Shown here: one piece after another, positions 33,707-42,915 of the stretch
How positions within the stretch are numbered: position 1 is the first letter of the stretch
Layout: each line of letters opens with the position of its first letter
Source: Streptomyces capillispiralis
GTDB lineage: Bacteria > Actinomycetota > Actinomycetes > Streptomycetales > Streptomycetaceae
Assembly: GCF_007829875.1 (NCBI RefSeq)
Contig: NZ_VIWV01000001.1
Location: forward strand, 496,001-560,000
Reading direction: 5' to 3'
DNA: 64,000 nt
Notes under the pieces: model-generated
The model's database searches: none
The model's input: only the letters and a program-made list of their open reading frames with translations
Told to the model about the DNA's origin: nothing
Translations under genes and position numbers: made by a program

Positions 33707-33952
33707 TCAGGCGGCCTGCCCCGCGCCCTTGACGGACGGTTCGTCGTCCGGGAAGGCGGCGGCGAACTCGTCGGCGTGGGTGGCGAAGAAGCGGCGGAAG
33801 GCCTCCGCGCCCTCCTGGAGGGCACGGTGGCGGGCGATGTCGGCCGCGGCCGCCTCGCGCACGAGCGCCTTCATGGACGTGCCGCGTTCCTTGGCGATCT
33901 GCCGCAGGTCCTCGAGTTCACGGTCACTGAACTCCACGTTGAGAGCTGGCAT
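33707..33952 (-). CDS. ribbon-helix-helix antitoxin
   Basis: 81-residue protein beginning MPALNVEFSDRELEDLRQIAKERGTSMKALVREAAAAD (in parts, residues 1-37), a classic RHH DNA-binding domain, with a charged C-terminal tail (FRRFFATHADEFAAAFPDDE) likely to wrap the toxin. The ATG at 33952 starts the recognisable domain; a GTG at 33994 would add 14 residues. It is the first gene of the toxin-antitoxin operon and probably represses it. Confidence 0.75.
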   Translation of the reverse strand: MPALNVEFSDRELEDLRQIAKERGTSMKALVREAAAADIARHRALQEGAEAFRRFFATHADEFAAAFPDDEPSVKGAGQAA

Positions 33953-33989
33953 GACCTCACGGTACCGCTCGGGTACTGCATCGTAAATA

Positions 33990-34006
33990 CCCACAGGTCA
34001 AGTGGG
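33990..34006. promoter_or_regulatory. putative operator of the toxin-antitoxin operon
   Basis: Inverted repeat CCCAC-AGGTCAA-GTGGG just upstream of the antitoxin gene; on the minus strand its centre contains TTGACC, a -35-like hexamer. A likely target for the RHH antitoxin. Confidence 0.4.
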
Positions 34007-34147
34007 CTCTCCAGGGGTACCGACCGCATCAGGGACCGCCGGATCCCCGAGACGTGGGTCACATCCGCGCATGGCGCGGCCACTCTCCTGACGTGGCCCG
34101 AACTCTCCTGGACGATCGTTCGTGAGAACCGTCGCGAGTGCACGAGC

Positions 34148-34178
34148 TTGAGTCTCCAGCGGGGGGAGACCAGAGGGT
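34148..34178 (+). promoter_or_regulatory. MerR-type promoter with operator in a long spacer
   Basis: -35 TTGAGT (34148-34153) and a weak -10 GAGGGT (34173-34178) are 19 nt apart, the over-long spacing of MerR promoters. The spacer region holds the inverted repeat GTCTCC (34152-34157) and GGAGAC (34165-34170). It is probably autoregulated. Confidence 0.45.
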
Positions 34179-34184
34179 GGGGAC

Positions 34185-35123
34185 ATGAACGGCCGCACGC
34201 TCTACTCGATCGGCGAACTGGCCCGTCGGACCGGTAGCACGGTCAAGACCATCCGGTTCTACTCCGACTCCGGACTCCTACCGCCCGCCGACCGCAGCCC
34301 AGCCGGCTACCGCCTCTACGACCACGACGCCGTCACACGCCTGGATCTCGTGCGAACCCTGCGCGACCTGGGACTGGACCTCGTAGCCATCCGGAAGGTC
34401 ATGGACCGGGAACTCGCGCTGCCGGAGGTCGCCGCGGTCCATGCCGACGCGTTGGACGTGCAGATCCGCATTCTGCGGCTGCGGCGCGCAGTGCTGACCG
34501 CGGTGGCGAGCCGCGGGGCCACCCCTGAGGAGACACACCTGATGCACAAACTGGCCAAGCTGTCCGAAGTCGAACGCCGACAGCTGGTCGGCGACTTCCT
34601 CGACGCCGCGTTCGGTGGCGTGGGTACCAGCTCCATGGTCGCGGGAATCATGCGCTCGATGACTCCGGAACTGCCGGAGAACCCCGATACGAAGCAGGTC
34701 CAGGCGTGGGTGGAACTGGCCGAGCTGTCGCAGGACCCGGACTTCCGCGCCCTTGTACGAGACCTGGCCCAGGAGCGGACGGCCAGGTACGTCCCGGGCC
34801 GTCCGCCCGCGCTGCACAACGACGTGGCCGCGATCGTCCGTGACCAGGTCACGCCGGCCGTGGCAGCGGGTGTCGAACCGGCTTCGCCGCAGGCCGATCC
34901 GGTCGTCGCGGTGCTCATGACCCGCTGCGCACATCTCCTCGACTGCGGTGACGATGCCACGTCGCGGGGGCAGCTCCTGGTCCGGCTGGAGCGTATGAAC
35001 GACCCTCGGAGGGAGCGGTACTCCTCGCTGCTCGCGGTGATCAACGGCTGGCCGGGTCCGGAGAGCCTGCGGCCGGTGCTCGACTGGGCCGTCCATGCTC
35101 TGCGGGCTCGGACACGGGGATGA
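34185..35123 (+). CDS. MerR-family transcriptional regulator
   Basis: 312-residue regulator. Residues about 6-75 are the MerR helix-turn-helix and wing (YSIGELARRTGSTVKTIRFYSDSGLLPPADRSPAGYRLY), followed by the dimer helix and an unusually long C-terminal domain of about 190 residues that may bind an effector. There are no metal-binding cysteines of MerR/CueR type. ATG 34185 lies 6 nt after the suggested -10, so the message may be almost leaderless. Its target is unknown; it converges on the SDR gene. Confidence 0.88.
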   Translation: MNGRTLYSIGELARRTGSTVKTIRFYSDSGLLPPADRSPAGYRLYDHDAVTRLDLVRTLRDLGLDLVAIRKVMDRELALPEVAAVHADALDVQIRILRLRRAVLTAVASRGATPEETHLMHKLAKLSEVERRQLVGDFLDAAFGGVGTSSMVAGIMRSMTPELPENPDTKQVQAWVELAELSQDPDFRALVRDLAQERTARYVPGRPPALHNDVAAIVRDQVTPAVAAGVEPASPQADPVVAVLMTRCAHLLDCGDDATSRGQLLVRLERMNDPRRERYSSLLAVINGWPGPESLRPVLDWAVHALRARTRG

Positions 35124-35340
35124 CGGGTCGCCGGCCCGCGGCGTTGGACGAGCTCTCGCACAGAGAGCGAAGAGGACGGGCATCAGGTCGACACCCTGGG
35201 ATCCTGCCGCGTCGCCGAGAAGAGCGGCTACCGGTTCGACAGGATCCTGCCATCGGCTCCTCCTTCCTGTCCTCTCGACGGTCATGTGCACATACGGCGC
35301 GCGGCTGCCTGACCTCGTCCCCCCGACACCTGCCGTGAAC

Positions 35341-36261
35341 TCACCGCTGGCCGCACCACTGGGGACGGAGCCGTTCGTGGAGTCCTCGTCGGCCAACGGC
35401 TCGCTTCGGCTGGTGGCGGCGCAGGTTGGCGGCGAGGACGCGGTCGAGCGTGCGGTCGGACAGCATCGGGCCCAGGCGCACGATCAGGGCGGCATCCCGG
35501 CCGGCGGTGTAGCGGGTGCGCGGTCTACGCGCCGTCACGGCCCTCGCGATGACCCGGGCGGCGGCGTCGGCGGTCAGGCCTGAAGCAGTGCCCGAGGTCA
35601 TCAACTCGTTGTTCGCCCGGACCAGGCTGCCGTAGCGCTCGTCCTGCTCCGGCGTCATCCGGGCAGCCAGGCGGTTCGCCGTCTCGACCCCGCGGGCGGC
35701 CATCTCCGTGCGGACGCCGCCGGGCTCCACCACGACCACCTGGACGCCCAGCGGAGCGACCTCGCGGCGGAGCGAGTCGCTGACCGCCTCCAGGGCGAAC
35801 TTCGCGCCGGCGTAAGCGCCGTATGTGGCCATGGCGAACTTGCCGCCGACCGAGCTGATGTTGATCACACGGCCCTTGCTGCGCAGCAGCGCGGGGAGGA
35901 GCGCTTGGGTGACGGCGATGTGGCCGAAGAGGTTGACGTCGAACACCCGCCGCCACTCCGTCATCGGCAGGGCTTCGACCGGGGCGTTCACCTGGACGCC
36001 GGCGTTGTTGACGAGCGCGTGCAGCGCGCGCGGGTCGTCGGCGACCCGCGCGGCGAGTGCCTCCACCTGCTCGGACCGGGTGATGTCGAGGATGACCGGC
36101 TCGATGCCGGTCGACCGGATGGCGTCGGCGTCACGGTCGCGTCGCACGCCGGCCAGGACGTGGAATCCCCGGCGAGCCAGTTCGCGGGCGGCTGACGCCC
36201 CCATGCCCGTGGAGGCTCCGGTTACGACGATCAACTTCTGGGTTTCAGATGACGTTGTCAC
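35341..36261 (-). CDS. SDR-family oxidoreductase under TetR control
   Basis: 306-residue short-chain dehydrogenase. Cofactor motif VVTGASTGMGASAARELARRG, NNAGV, catalytic NISSV and YAGAK residues are all present. It resembles broad-specificity ketoreductases. GTG start. It is divergent from a TetR regulator, and two near-identical operator repeats lie at its start and in the shared promoter region, which makes it the probable main target of that repressor. The C-terminal ~40 residues are basic and longer than in typical SDRs. Confidence 0.9.
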   Translation of the reverse strand: MTTSSETQKLIVVTGASTGMGASAARELARRGFHVLAGVRRDRDADAIRSTGIEPVILDITRSEQVEALAARVADDPRALHALVNNAGVQVNAPVEALPMTEWRRVFDVNLFGHIAVTQALLPALLRSKGRVINISSVGGKFAMATYGAYAGAKFALEAVSDSLRREVAPLGVQVVVVEPGGVRTEMAARGVETANRLAARMTPEQDERYGSLVRANNELMTSGTASGLTADAAARVIARAVTARRPRTRYTAGRDAALIVRLGPMLSDRTLDRVLAANLRRHQPKRAVGRRGLHERLRPQWCGQR

Positions 36262-36297
36262 CTTGGTTACGGTACCGGTTCAGATGACGCTGTCAAC
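36243..36297. promoter_or_regulatory. duplicated TetR operators between the SDR and TetR genes
   Basis: TTCAGATGACGYTGTCA occurs twice in the same orientation, starting at 36244 and 36279, with one difference. Each contains the inverted repeat TGAC-N3-GTCA (36250-36260 and 36285-36295). The first copy covers the GTG start of the SDR gene. On the minus strand, the second copy contains a perfect -35 TTGACA (36296-36291). TATGAT at 36299-36304 is a likely -10 for the regulator. Confidence 0.6.
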
Positions 36298-36312
36298 TGT
36301 ATGATGGGTGTC

Positions 36313-36960
36313 ATGACCACCCGTGCCGAGTCCGCCGCCGCCACCCGCCGCGCTCTGCTCGACGCGGCCGCCGAGCTCCTCGACCTCGGTGGCCCCGAAG
36401 CGGTCACCCTGCGCGAGGTGGGCGCGCGGGCGGGCGTGACCCGGGGAGCGCCGTACCGGCACTTCACGGGCAAGGACAGCCTGCTGACCGCCGTCGCGGC
36501 CGAGAGCTGGGAGCGGATCGGCGACCAGGTGCACGCCCTTCGGACCGACCCGGCCCTGTCCGCCTCCGAGAAGCTGCGCGGCGCTCTCCGCGTCCTCATC
36601 GACGTCGGCCGGAACCAGCCGCACCTGTACCAGGTGCTGTTCAGGCGGCGCGCGAACCTTCCTGGGCAACTCGGTGACGGGATGGACCGCATCCGGCGTC
36701 AGCTCTGCGGGCCGGAAGGCGACCCGGCCGTGGCCGACCGCGCGGCCGAACGCTTTCAGGACGAGTTCCTGGACATCGTGGCCGCCCTCACGGGAGAGCG
36801 GAGCGCACGGCACTACGGCGCCCTGCTGCTGACCAGCGCCCACGGCATCGCGGGCATGGAGCTGAGCGGCCACCTCGACACGGACAAGTGGCACACCACC
36901 GCCGACGAACTCGTCGACACCCTCGTCCGCCTGGTCACGGACGCCCGCGAACTGACATGA
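36313..36960 (+). CDS. TetR-family transcriptional repressor
   Basis: 215-residue regulator. The N-terminal helix-turn-helix is ALLDAAAELLDLGGPEAVTLREVGARAGVTRGAPYRHFTGKD (about residues 12-53, given in part), and the remainder is the ligand-binding domain. ATG 36313 was preferred to the ATGs at 36301 and 36304 because TATGAT at 36299-36304 would start transcription near it, giving a leaderless message. It is divergent from the SDR gene and probably represses both. Confidence 0.88.
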   Translation: MTTRAESAAATRRALLDAAAELLDLGGPEAVTLREVGARAGVTRGAPYRHFTGKDSLLTAVAAESWERIGDQVHALRTDPALSASEKLRGALRVLIDVGRNQPHLYQVLFRRRANLPGQLGDGMDRIRRQLCGPEGDPAVADRAAERFQDEFLDIVAALTGERSARHYGALLLTSAHGIAGMELSGHLDTDKWHTTADELVDTLVRLVTDARELT

Positions 36961-37037
36961 CAACGCCCACGCCGGGCGGTCGAGGCCCGGGCGTCGCCGG
37001 GGCGGACGTGTCCGACCGGTTCGGCGCCCACGCGTAC

Positions 37038-37065
37038 GGGCCGGCGGCCGAGCGGCCGCCGGCCC
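37038..37065. terminator. terminator between convergent TetR and GH9 genes
   Basis: GGGCCGGCGGCCG (37038-37050), AG, CGGCCGCCGGCCC (37053-37065): perfect 13-bp stem with a minimal loop. Confidence 0.65.
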
Positions 37066-37204
37066 GGCGGGACGACGCTGGGGCCTGTCGTTCGGAGCGT
37101 GACGGCGTCGCGGGGCGTGGCACGCACATCCGCCGCACCACACCCCGCTCGGGCGGGCTCAGAGGCGCAGTCCCTCCCAGCCGGCCTGAGCCGAACAACA
37201 GACC

Positions 37205-39448
37205 CTAACCCTGGTCCGCCACGAAGGAGGCCATACGGGTCAGTGCGGCGTTCCAGTTGATGGTGTGCTCGTTGGTGGACCAGGACTGGATGTCGTCGAT
37301 GAAGCAGAACTGGCCGACGCAGCCCTGGAGCTTCGACTGGGCGAAGGGGTCCTGGATGCTGGAGTTGGGTCCGCCGGAGAGCGTGCCGGCCGGCGGGTTC
37401 GGCAGGTTCGGGTCGAGCTGGCGGGCGTACCAGCGGCTGTGCTGGTTGTGCGCGTTGACCTCGCCGTAGCCGGTGACGTACGACATGTTCAGGGCGTTGC
37501 GGCCCAGGACGTAGTCCATGCTCTGCAACGCGCCGTCGCGGTACTTGGCGGCGCCGGTGAGGTCGTGGGCGGTGGCGAGGACGACCGCGTTGTTCAGCAC
37601 CTGGTGGCTCGAGCCCCAGTCGTAGACGTTGCCGTCGGGCGCGTAGGGCATGCCGTACGGGTGGGCCCTGAGGGTGGCCAGGTAGCGGTCGGCGCCCTTG
37701 ACGACGGAGGCGCGCACCTTGTCCCGGCCCGGCAGCCCGTTCGGCACCGTCGCGAGGTCGAGGCGGCCGGCCGCCGCGGTGCGGGCCCAGTCGAAGCCGG
37801 TGGGGCCGAAGATGTCGGCGGTGTGCACCGGCGAGTTCAGGACGTGGTCCCTGAACTGCCGCTCCCCCGTGGTGAGGTACAGCTCGGCGGCCGCCCAGTA
37901 GAACTCGTCGGCCACGGTGTCGTCGGGGTAGGCGCCGCCGCCGATGCCGTCGTCCGGGTCGGCGAGGACGTCCGGGTGGGCGAGGGCGGCCGTCCAGGCC
38001 GTGCGCGCCGCCGCCAGGGTCCGGGCCGCGAACTCCTTGTCGTAGGAGCGGTACAGGCGGGCCGCCTGGGCGGCCGTGGCCGCGAGGTTCAGGGTGGCGG
38101 CGGTGGTCGGCGGGTGCAGCTCCCGCTTCTGCGGGTCGGCGCTCGGCAGCAGGGGCAGCCCGGTCCACTGCTCGTCGTGGATCTTGTGGTGGGCCATGCC
38201 GGCCAGCGGTTCACCCTGGGGGACCTGCATCTTCAGCAGGAACTCCAGTTCCCAGCGGGCCTCGTCCAGGATGTCGGGGACGCCGTTGCCGCTCTCCGGG
38301 ATGTCCAGCGTGCCGTCGCCGAGCTTGTCGGCCTCGCCGGTGCGGGCGTGCCGGGCGCGCTCGTAGGTGCTGAGCACCTCCCAGGTGCTGATGCCGCCGT
38401 TGACGACGTACTTGCCGTGGTCGCCGGCGTCGTACCAGCCGCCGGTCACGTCGAGGGTGTAGTCGCAGACGCCGGGCTGACAGGGCACCTCGCCGTCGCC
38501 CTGGTTGGGGGCCACGCCCACGTGTCCGGCCGGGCGGCCGTAGCCCGGGCGCAGGTCGTCGCGGATCTCGGTGCCGCTGCGCTGGGTGTAGTAGTACTTC
38601 GCCGAGTCCAGCCGCAGCCGCTCGTAGGCGGCCGCGTCGATGTCGAAGGGCCGGCTGGTCTCGCCGTCCGCGACCAGGGTGTAGCCCGTGCCGCGGGTGC
38701 GGTGGGCGCCGAAGTCGACGGAGTGGACGTTCTGCCCGGAGGAGCCGTCGACGCCGCGCGGCACGGTCCAGCCCTGCCGGACCACCCGCCCGTCGGCGTC
38801 CTTCAGCTGCCAGGGCAGGCGTGCGGTGGCGTCGGTGACCAGGGTGGCGTTCTTCGGCCCGGCGGGCAGGTAGCCGACCTGGTTGACGCGGACCCGGGGG
38901 CCGGTGTCGGGCTCGTACGGCTCGGAGGCGACCCCGCCCAGCAGGGACACGTCGTCCGCGCAGAACCGCCAGGGGTCCGCGCTGCCGCCGAGCTGGAAAC
39001 CGACCTGCCCCCGGGCGGTGTCCACGGGCGAGGTGAAGGTGTACGAGTAGGTGTCGCCGGAGACGCTGAGCTGCGGGGACACCTCGTAGTAGGTGTCGTA
39101 CGGCTCCACCTGGAGGCCGACGATCGCCCGCACGACGTGGCCCGCGGGCGAGCCGGTCGCGCTGAAGGAGAAGCGGTACGACTCCCCCTTCACCAGGGTG
39201 ATGTCGTTCTGGCCGACGGACGCGTCCCAGCGGTTGGCGGTGCCGCCGGGGACGTCGGCGCACAGCCGGCCGTCGGACGCGCCCGCCGTGACGTTGGCGG
39301 AGGCCCACCAGGAGTCGGTGCCGGTGTCGAAGGTTCCGTTGCGGACCTGCTCGACCTCGTCCGCCCCGGCCGGCGCGGCGGGCAGCGCGGTGAGCGCGGT
39401 CGCCAGGAGGCCGGTCAGGGACAGCAGAGCGGTTCTGCGTCTGTTCAC
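37205..39448 (-). CDS. secreted GH9 cellulase (endoglucanase)
   Basis: 747-residue secreted enzyme. Signal peptide about residues 1-29 (ending PAGADE). A carbohydrate-binding module of CBM4/9 type follows ([16 protein letters not shown]), then the cellulase N-terminal Ig-like domain ([17 protein letters not shown]) and the GH9 catalytic domain. The catalytic base pair is in [12 protein letters not shown] (Asp340/Asp343) and the acid is Glu727 in NEHTINWN. It hydrolyses beta-1,4-glucan. GTG start with gaggag RBS. A perfect CebR box lies upstream, so cellobiose/cellotriose should induce it. Confidence 0.93.
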   Translation of the reverse strand: MNRRRTALLSLTGLLATALTALPAAPAGADEVEQVRNGTFDTGTDSWWASANVTAGASDGRLCADVPGGTANRWDASVGQNDITLVKGESYRFSFSATGSPAGHVVRAIVGLQVEPYDTYYEVSPQLSVSGDTYSYTFTSPVDTARGQVGFQLGGSADPWRFCADDVSLLGGVASEPYEPDTGPRVRVNQVGYLPAGPKNATLVTDATARLPWQLKDADGRVVRQGWTVPRGVDGSSGQNVHSVDFGAHRTRGTGYTLVADGETSRPFDIDAAAYERLRLDSAKYYYTQRSGTEIRDDLRPGYGRPAGHVGVAPNQGDGEVPCQPGVCDYTLDVTGGWYDAGDHGKYVVNGGISTWEVLSTYERARHARTGEADKLGDGTLDIPESGNGVPDILDEARWELEFLLKMQVPQGEPLAGMAHHKIHDEQWTGLPLLPSADPQKRELHPPTTAATLNLAATAAQAARLYRSYDKEFAARTLAAARTAWTAALAHPDVLADPDDGIGGGAYPDDTVADEFYWAAAELYLTTGERQFRDHVLNSPVHTADIFGPTGFDWARTAAAGRLDLATVPNGLPGRDKVRASVVKGADRYLATLRAHPYGMPYAPDGNVYDWGSSHQVLNNAVVLATAHDLTGAAKYRDGALQSMDYVLGRNALNMSYVTGYGEVNAHNQHSRWYARQLDPNLPNPPAGTLSGGPNSSIQDPFAQSKLQGCVGQFCFIDDIQSWSTNEHTINWNAALTRMASFVADQG

Positions 39449-39493
39449 GTCTGGGCTCCTCTTGGGGAGGTGCGGGGTGATGTGGGCGGTTTA

Positions 39494-39507
39494 TGGGAGC
39501 GCTCCCA
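39494..39507. promoter_or_regulatory. CebR operator (perfect palindrome)
   Basis: TGGGAGCGCTCCCA, the 14-bp consensus site of the cello-oligosaccharide repressor CebR, 46 nt upstream of the GH9 start. CebR releases DNA when it binds cellobiose or cellotriose. Confidence 0.9.
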
Positions 39508-39685
39508 TTTCCGTACGCGGACCATGGTTGTGGCAGATGTGACGGCCCGTCAACGGTTGGGACAGGACTGGTGACGGCGAGCCGCCGTTCCGTCCCGCGT
39601 CCGACGGGACGGCCTCCGGGCGCCCGGACGGGAGGGCGGTCACCGGTCGCGGCGGGCTCGGAGCCACTAGGCTGGAACTCAGGCG

Positions 39686-42106
39686 ATGCACCGGTTCACG
39701 GTGAGTGTGCGCGATGGAGTGGCGACGATGAGGCCGGACGACCCGTTCGACGATGCCGTGACGGCGCGGGCCGTCATCGCCCCCGACGGTGTGCTCGCGC
39801 GGTGGAGCGAGGGGGCTCGCCTGCTGCTGGGACACCGGGCCGAGGAGGTCGTCGGCCGCCCCGCCGCCGACCTGCTGGCCGACGGTGCGGGGCCGCCCCG
39901 GCTCCCGGCGGCCCGCTGGAGCGGCACCCTCGCGCTGCGGCACCGTGACGGCACCACCGTCACCGTGTGGGTGCTCGCCCACCACAGACAGCCGGCCGAC
40001 GGCGGCCCCGGCGAATGGCTCGCCGTCACCCCGCTGGAGGCCACGGACCACGAACTGCCCGACGACCCACTGGTCCGGACCGCCGTGTTCCAGTCACCGT
40101 GCGCGGCGATGGTCTTCGACGAAGGGCTGCGGCTGCGCGGCGTCAACGACGCCATGGCCCACCTCCTCGGACTGCCCGCCAACCACCTGCGGGGGCTCAG
40201 GCCCACCGACATCGGCGGCCGGCCCCAGCACACCGAACTGGAGCGGCAGCTGCGCCAGGTGCTGCGCACCGGCCGGCCGACCGAGATGCAGACGTACATG
40301 AAGGCCACCGGGGAGAGCCGCGCGCACGCCTGGCTGGCCCGGCTGGCGCCGCTCACCGACCAGTCCGGCCGGGTGCGGGGCGTGTGCGCGACGGCCCACG
40401 ACTTCACCGAGCAGTACCGGGCGCGGGAGCGGCTGCAACTGGTCAACGAGGCCAGCATCCACATCGGCACCACCCTGGACGTCACCCGTACGGCGCAGGA
40501 GCTGGCCGAGGTGTGCGTGCCCGCGCTCGCCGACTTCGTCAGCGTGGACCTGCTGGAGCCGGAGGAGCCCGGGGGCGAGCCCGCCGGCCCGCTGACCACG
40601 CCGGTCGCGCTGCGCCGGGTCGCCCACCAGTCCCTGATGCCGGGCAGTCCCGAGTCGGTCGCCGAGGTGGGCGAACTGGTCGTCTACCCGGCGGCCGCGC
40701 CCCAGGCCGACTCGCTGATGGCGGGGCACAGCATCGTCGCCTCGGTGCCCTCCGGTGATCTCGACCCGTGGCTGGCGGTGGACGAGGCGCGCGCCCGGCA
40801 GGTCCGGGAGTACGGCGTGCACTCCATGCTGTCCGTGCCGCTCCAGGCGCGCGGCGTCACCCTCGGCGTCGCCGCCTTCACCCGCTTCAGCCGCCCGGAG
40901 GCGTTCACCCACGACGACGTGCTGCTGGCCGAGGACGTCACCGCGCGCGCCGCCGTCTGCATCGACAACGCCCGCCGTTACTCGCGCGAACGCGAGACCA
41001 CCCTCACGCTCCAGCGCAGCCTGCTCCCCCGCACACTGCCCCGTACGGCCGCCGTGGAGGCGGCCACCCGCTATCTGCCGGCCGCCCGCTCCGGGGTGGG
41101 CGGCGACTGGTTCGACGTGATCCCGCTGTCCGGGATGCGGGTGGCCATGGTGGTCGGGGACGTCGTCGGCCACGGCATCCAGGCCTCGGCGACCATGGGA
41201 CGGCTGCGCACCGCGGTCCGCACCCTCGCCGACATCGACCTGGCCCCCGACGAACTGCTGACCCACCTCGACGACCTGGTCCTGCACCTGTCGCAGGAGT
41301 CGGCCGGCGACACCGGCCCGGGCGAGGTCGGCGCGACCTGTCTGTACGCGGTGTACGACCCGGTGTCGCGGCGCTGCACCCTGTCCCGGGCGGGGCATCC
41401 GCCGCCGGTGCTGATCGCGCCGGGCGGCCCTGCCCGGCATCTGGACCTGCCCTCCGGGCCACCGCTGGGCCTGGGCGGACTGCCGTTCGAGTCGGTGGAG
41501 CTGGAGCTGCCGGACGACGCGGTGCTGGCGTTCTACACCGACGGGCTCGTGGAGTCCCGGGGCCGGGACACCGAGGCCGGTCACGTCCTGCTGCTGGAGG
41601 CGCTGTCGCACGCCGAGGGGCCGCTCGACGAGACCTGCGACCGGGTGCTGCACACCGTGCTCACCCCGGGCGGCGCGACGGACGACGTGGCCCTGCTGCT
41701 GGCCCGGACCCACGGGCTGCCGTCCGCGCAGGTCGCCACCTGGGACATCCCCCCCGACCCGGCGCTGGTCGCGCCCATCCGCAAGCAGGTCGTCGACCAG
41801 CTGGCCACGTGGGCGCTGACCGAGGCGTCGTTCACGGCGGAGCTGGTGGTGAGCGAGCTGGTCACCAACGCCATCCGGTACGGCGCCCCGCCCATCCGGC
41901 TGCGGCTGATCCACGACGCCTCGACGCTGATCTGCGAGGTGTCCGACACCAGCCACACGGCGCCGCACCTGCGGCGGGCCAAGACCTGGGACGAGGGCGG
42001 CCGGGGTCTGCTGCTGGTCGCCCAGCTCACCCAGCGCTGGGGCAGCAGGCACACGGCCGACGGCAAGACCATCTGGGCGGAACTGGCGCTGGGCGACGAG
42101 CTGTGA
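39686..42106 (+). CDS. PAS/GAF/SpoIIE phosphatase/HATPase multidomain regulator
   Basis: 806-residue cytoplasmic signalling protein. Two PAS-like regions (about 25-110 and 135-250), a GAF domain (about 265-430), a PP2C-type SpoIIE phosphatase domain (about 455-680; GVGGDWFDVIPL and VGDVVGHGIQA) with its metal-binding aspartates, and a C-terminal RsbW-like ATPase domain (SELVTNAIRYGAPPI; EGGRGLLLV). Such proteins control anti-sigma/anti-anti-sigma partner switching. Because it has both phosphatase and kinase-like domains, it may act on both sides. ATG 39686 was used; Met 39728 is an alternative. Confidence 0.9.
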   Translation: MHRFTVSVRDGVATMRPDDPFDDAVTARAVIAPDGVLARWSEGARLLLGHRAEEVVGRPAADLLADGAGPPRLPAARWSGTLALRHRDGTTVTVWVLAHHRQPADGGPGEWLAVTPLEATDHELPDDPLVRTAVFQSPCAAMVFDEGLRLRGVNDAMAHLLGLPANHLRGLRPTDIGGRPQHTELERQLRQVLRTGRPTEMQTYMKATGESRAHAWLARLAPLTDQSGRVRGVCATAHDFTEQYRARERLQLVNEASIHIGTTLDVTRTAQELAEVCVPALADFVSVDLLEPEEPGGEPAGPLTTPVALRRVAHQSLMPGSPESVAEVGELVVYPAAAPQADSLMAGHSIVASVPSGDLDPWLAVDEARARQVREYGVHSMLSVPLQARGVTLGVAAFTRFSRPEAFTHDDVLLAEDVTARAAVCIDNARRYSRERETTLTLQRSLLPRTLPRTAAVEAATRYLPAARSGVGGDWFDVIPLSGMRVAMVVGDVVGHGIQASATMGRLRTAVRTLADIDLAPDELLTHLDDLVLHLSQESAGDTGPGEVGATCLYAVYDPVSRRCTLSRAGHPPPVLIAPGGPARHLDLPSGPPLGLGGLPFESVELELPDDAVLAFYTDGLVESRGRDTEAGHVLLLEALSHAEGPLDETCDRVLHTVLTPGGATDDVALLLARTHGLPSAQVATWDIPPDPALVAPIRKQVVDQLATWALTEASFTAELVVSELVTNAIRYGAPPIRLRLIHDASTLICEVSDTSHTAPHLRRAKTWDEGGRGLLLVAQLTQRWGSRHTADGKTIWAELALGDEL

Positions 42107-42120
42107 GACGGAGGGCGGGC

Positions 42121-42771
42121 ATGAGGAGCAGCAGGTCACGGCGGACGGCCGCGTCGGTGGTGAGCACGCTCGCCGTACTCGGCGCGCTGGCGTCGTGCGG
42201 CACGGAGGGCGGCGGCGCGGGCGCGTCCCCGCGCTCCCCGGCCTCGGCCGACCGGACGGTCGCGGACTCCCCGCGCGGCGCCGTCCCGAGCGAGGACGCC
42301 GGTTCCACCGCCGACCGGGCCACGACGGCGGCCGGGCGGACGGACCGCCCGGGGACCCGGTGCCGCACCGCCGAGCTGAGCGCGGCCGTCGGCCGCATGG
42401 ACCCGGGGGCGGGGCAGCGCAACTTCCCCGTCGTGCTGACGAACGTGTCCTCGCGCACCTGCACCCTGTACGGCTATCCGGGCGCCGCGTTCGTGGACGC
42501 GGCGGGCGGGCAGCTGGGCCGGGACCCGAAGCGCACCCCCGGCGACCCGGCGACCGTCACGCTGGCGCCCGGCGAGAGCGCCTGGGCGGGGCTGCGGTAC
42601 GCGAGCCCCGGTGTCAGCGGCGCCCGTACGGCCACCCCGGCGGCCCTCCTCGTCACCCCACCGGACGAACGGGACCCGTTGGAGGTGCCGTGGCGGGCCG
42701 GCGCGGTCCCGGTGTCCGGCGACTCGTCGTCGGTGTTCCTCACGGTGCTCCAGCCGGGCAGCGGGCCCTGA
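42121..42771 (+). CDS. DUF4232 lipoprotein
   Basis: 216-residue lipoprotein. The signal ends at LASC (lipobox, Cys26). A disordered Ser/Ala/Thr/Asp-rich linker precedes a DUF4232 beta domain (about 80-210): GQRNFPVVLTNVSSRTCTLYGYPG, with conserved Cys. The function of this family is unknown; it is common in Streptomyces envelopes. ATG 42121 lies 14 nt after the SpoIIE-family gene, so the two are probably cotranscribed. Confidence 0.8.
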   Translation: MRSSRSRRTAASVVSTLAVLGALASCGTEGGGAGASPRSPASADRTVADSPRGAVPSEDAGSTADRATTAAGRTDRPGTRCRTAELSAAVGRMDPGAGQRNFPVVLTNVSSRTCTLYGYPGAAFVDAAGGQLGRDPKRTPGDPATVTLAPGESAWAGLRYASPGVSGARTATPAALLVTPPDERDPLEVPWRAGAVPVSGDSSSVFLTVLQPGSGP

Positions 42772-42818
42772 CCGGCCGGCGGCGGGCGCGTCGCCGGCAG
42801 GTCCGGCGGCCCGCGTCC

Positions 42819-42834
42819 GCCGCCCCGGGGCGGC
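42819..42834. terminator. palindromic hairpin between convergent genes
   Basis: GCCGCCCCGGGGCGGC, a perfect 16-bp palindrome between the lipoprotein gene and the flavoprotein gene. Confidence 0.45.
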
Positions 42835-42915
42835 GCCCGGCCGCCCGTCCGTCGCCCCGCGGGGAGCCGGCGCGACCGGGGACGGCTCGGCAGGACGGGC
42901 CGCGGGGGCGAGTGG

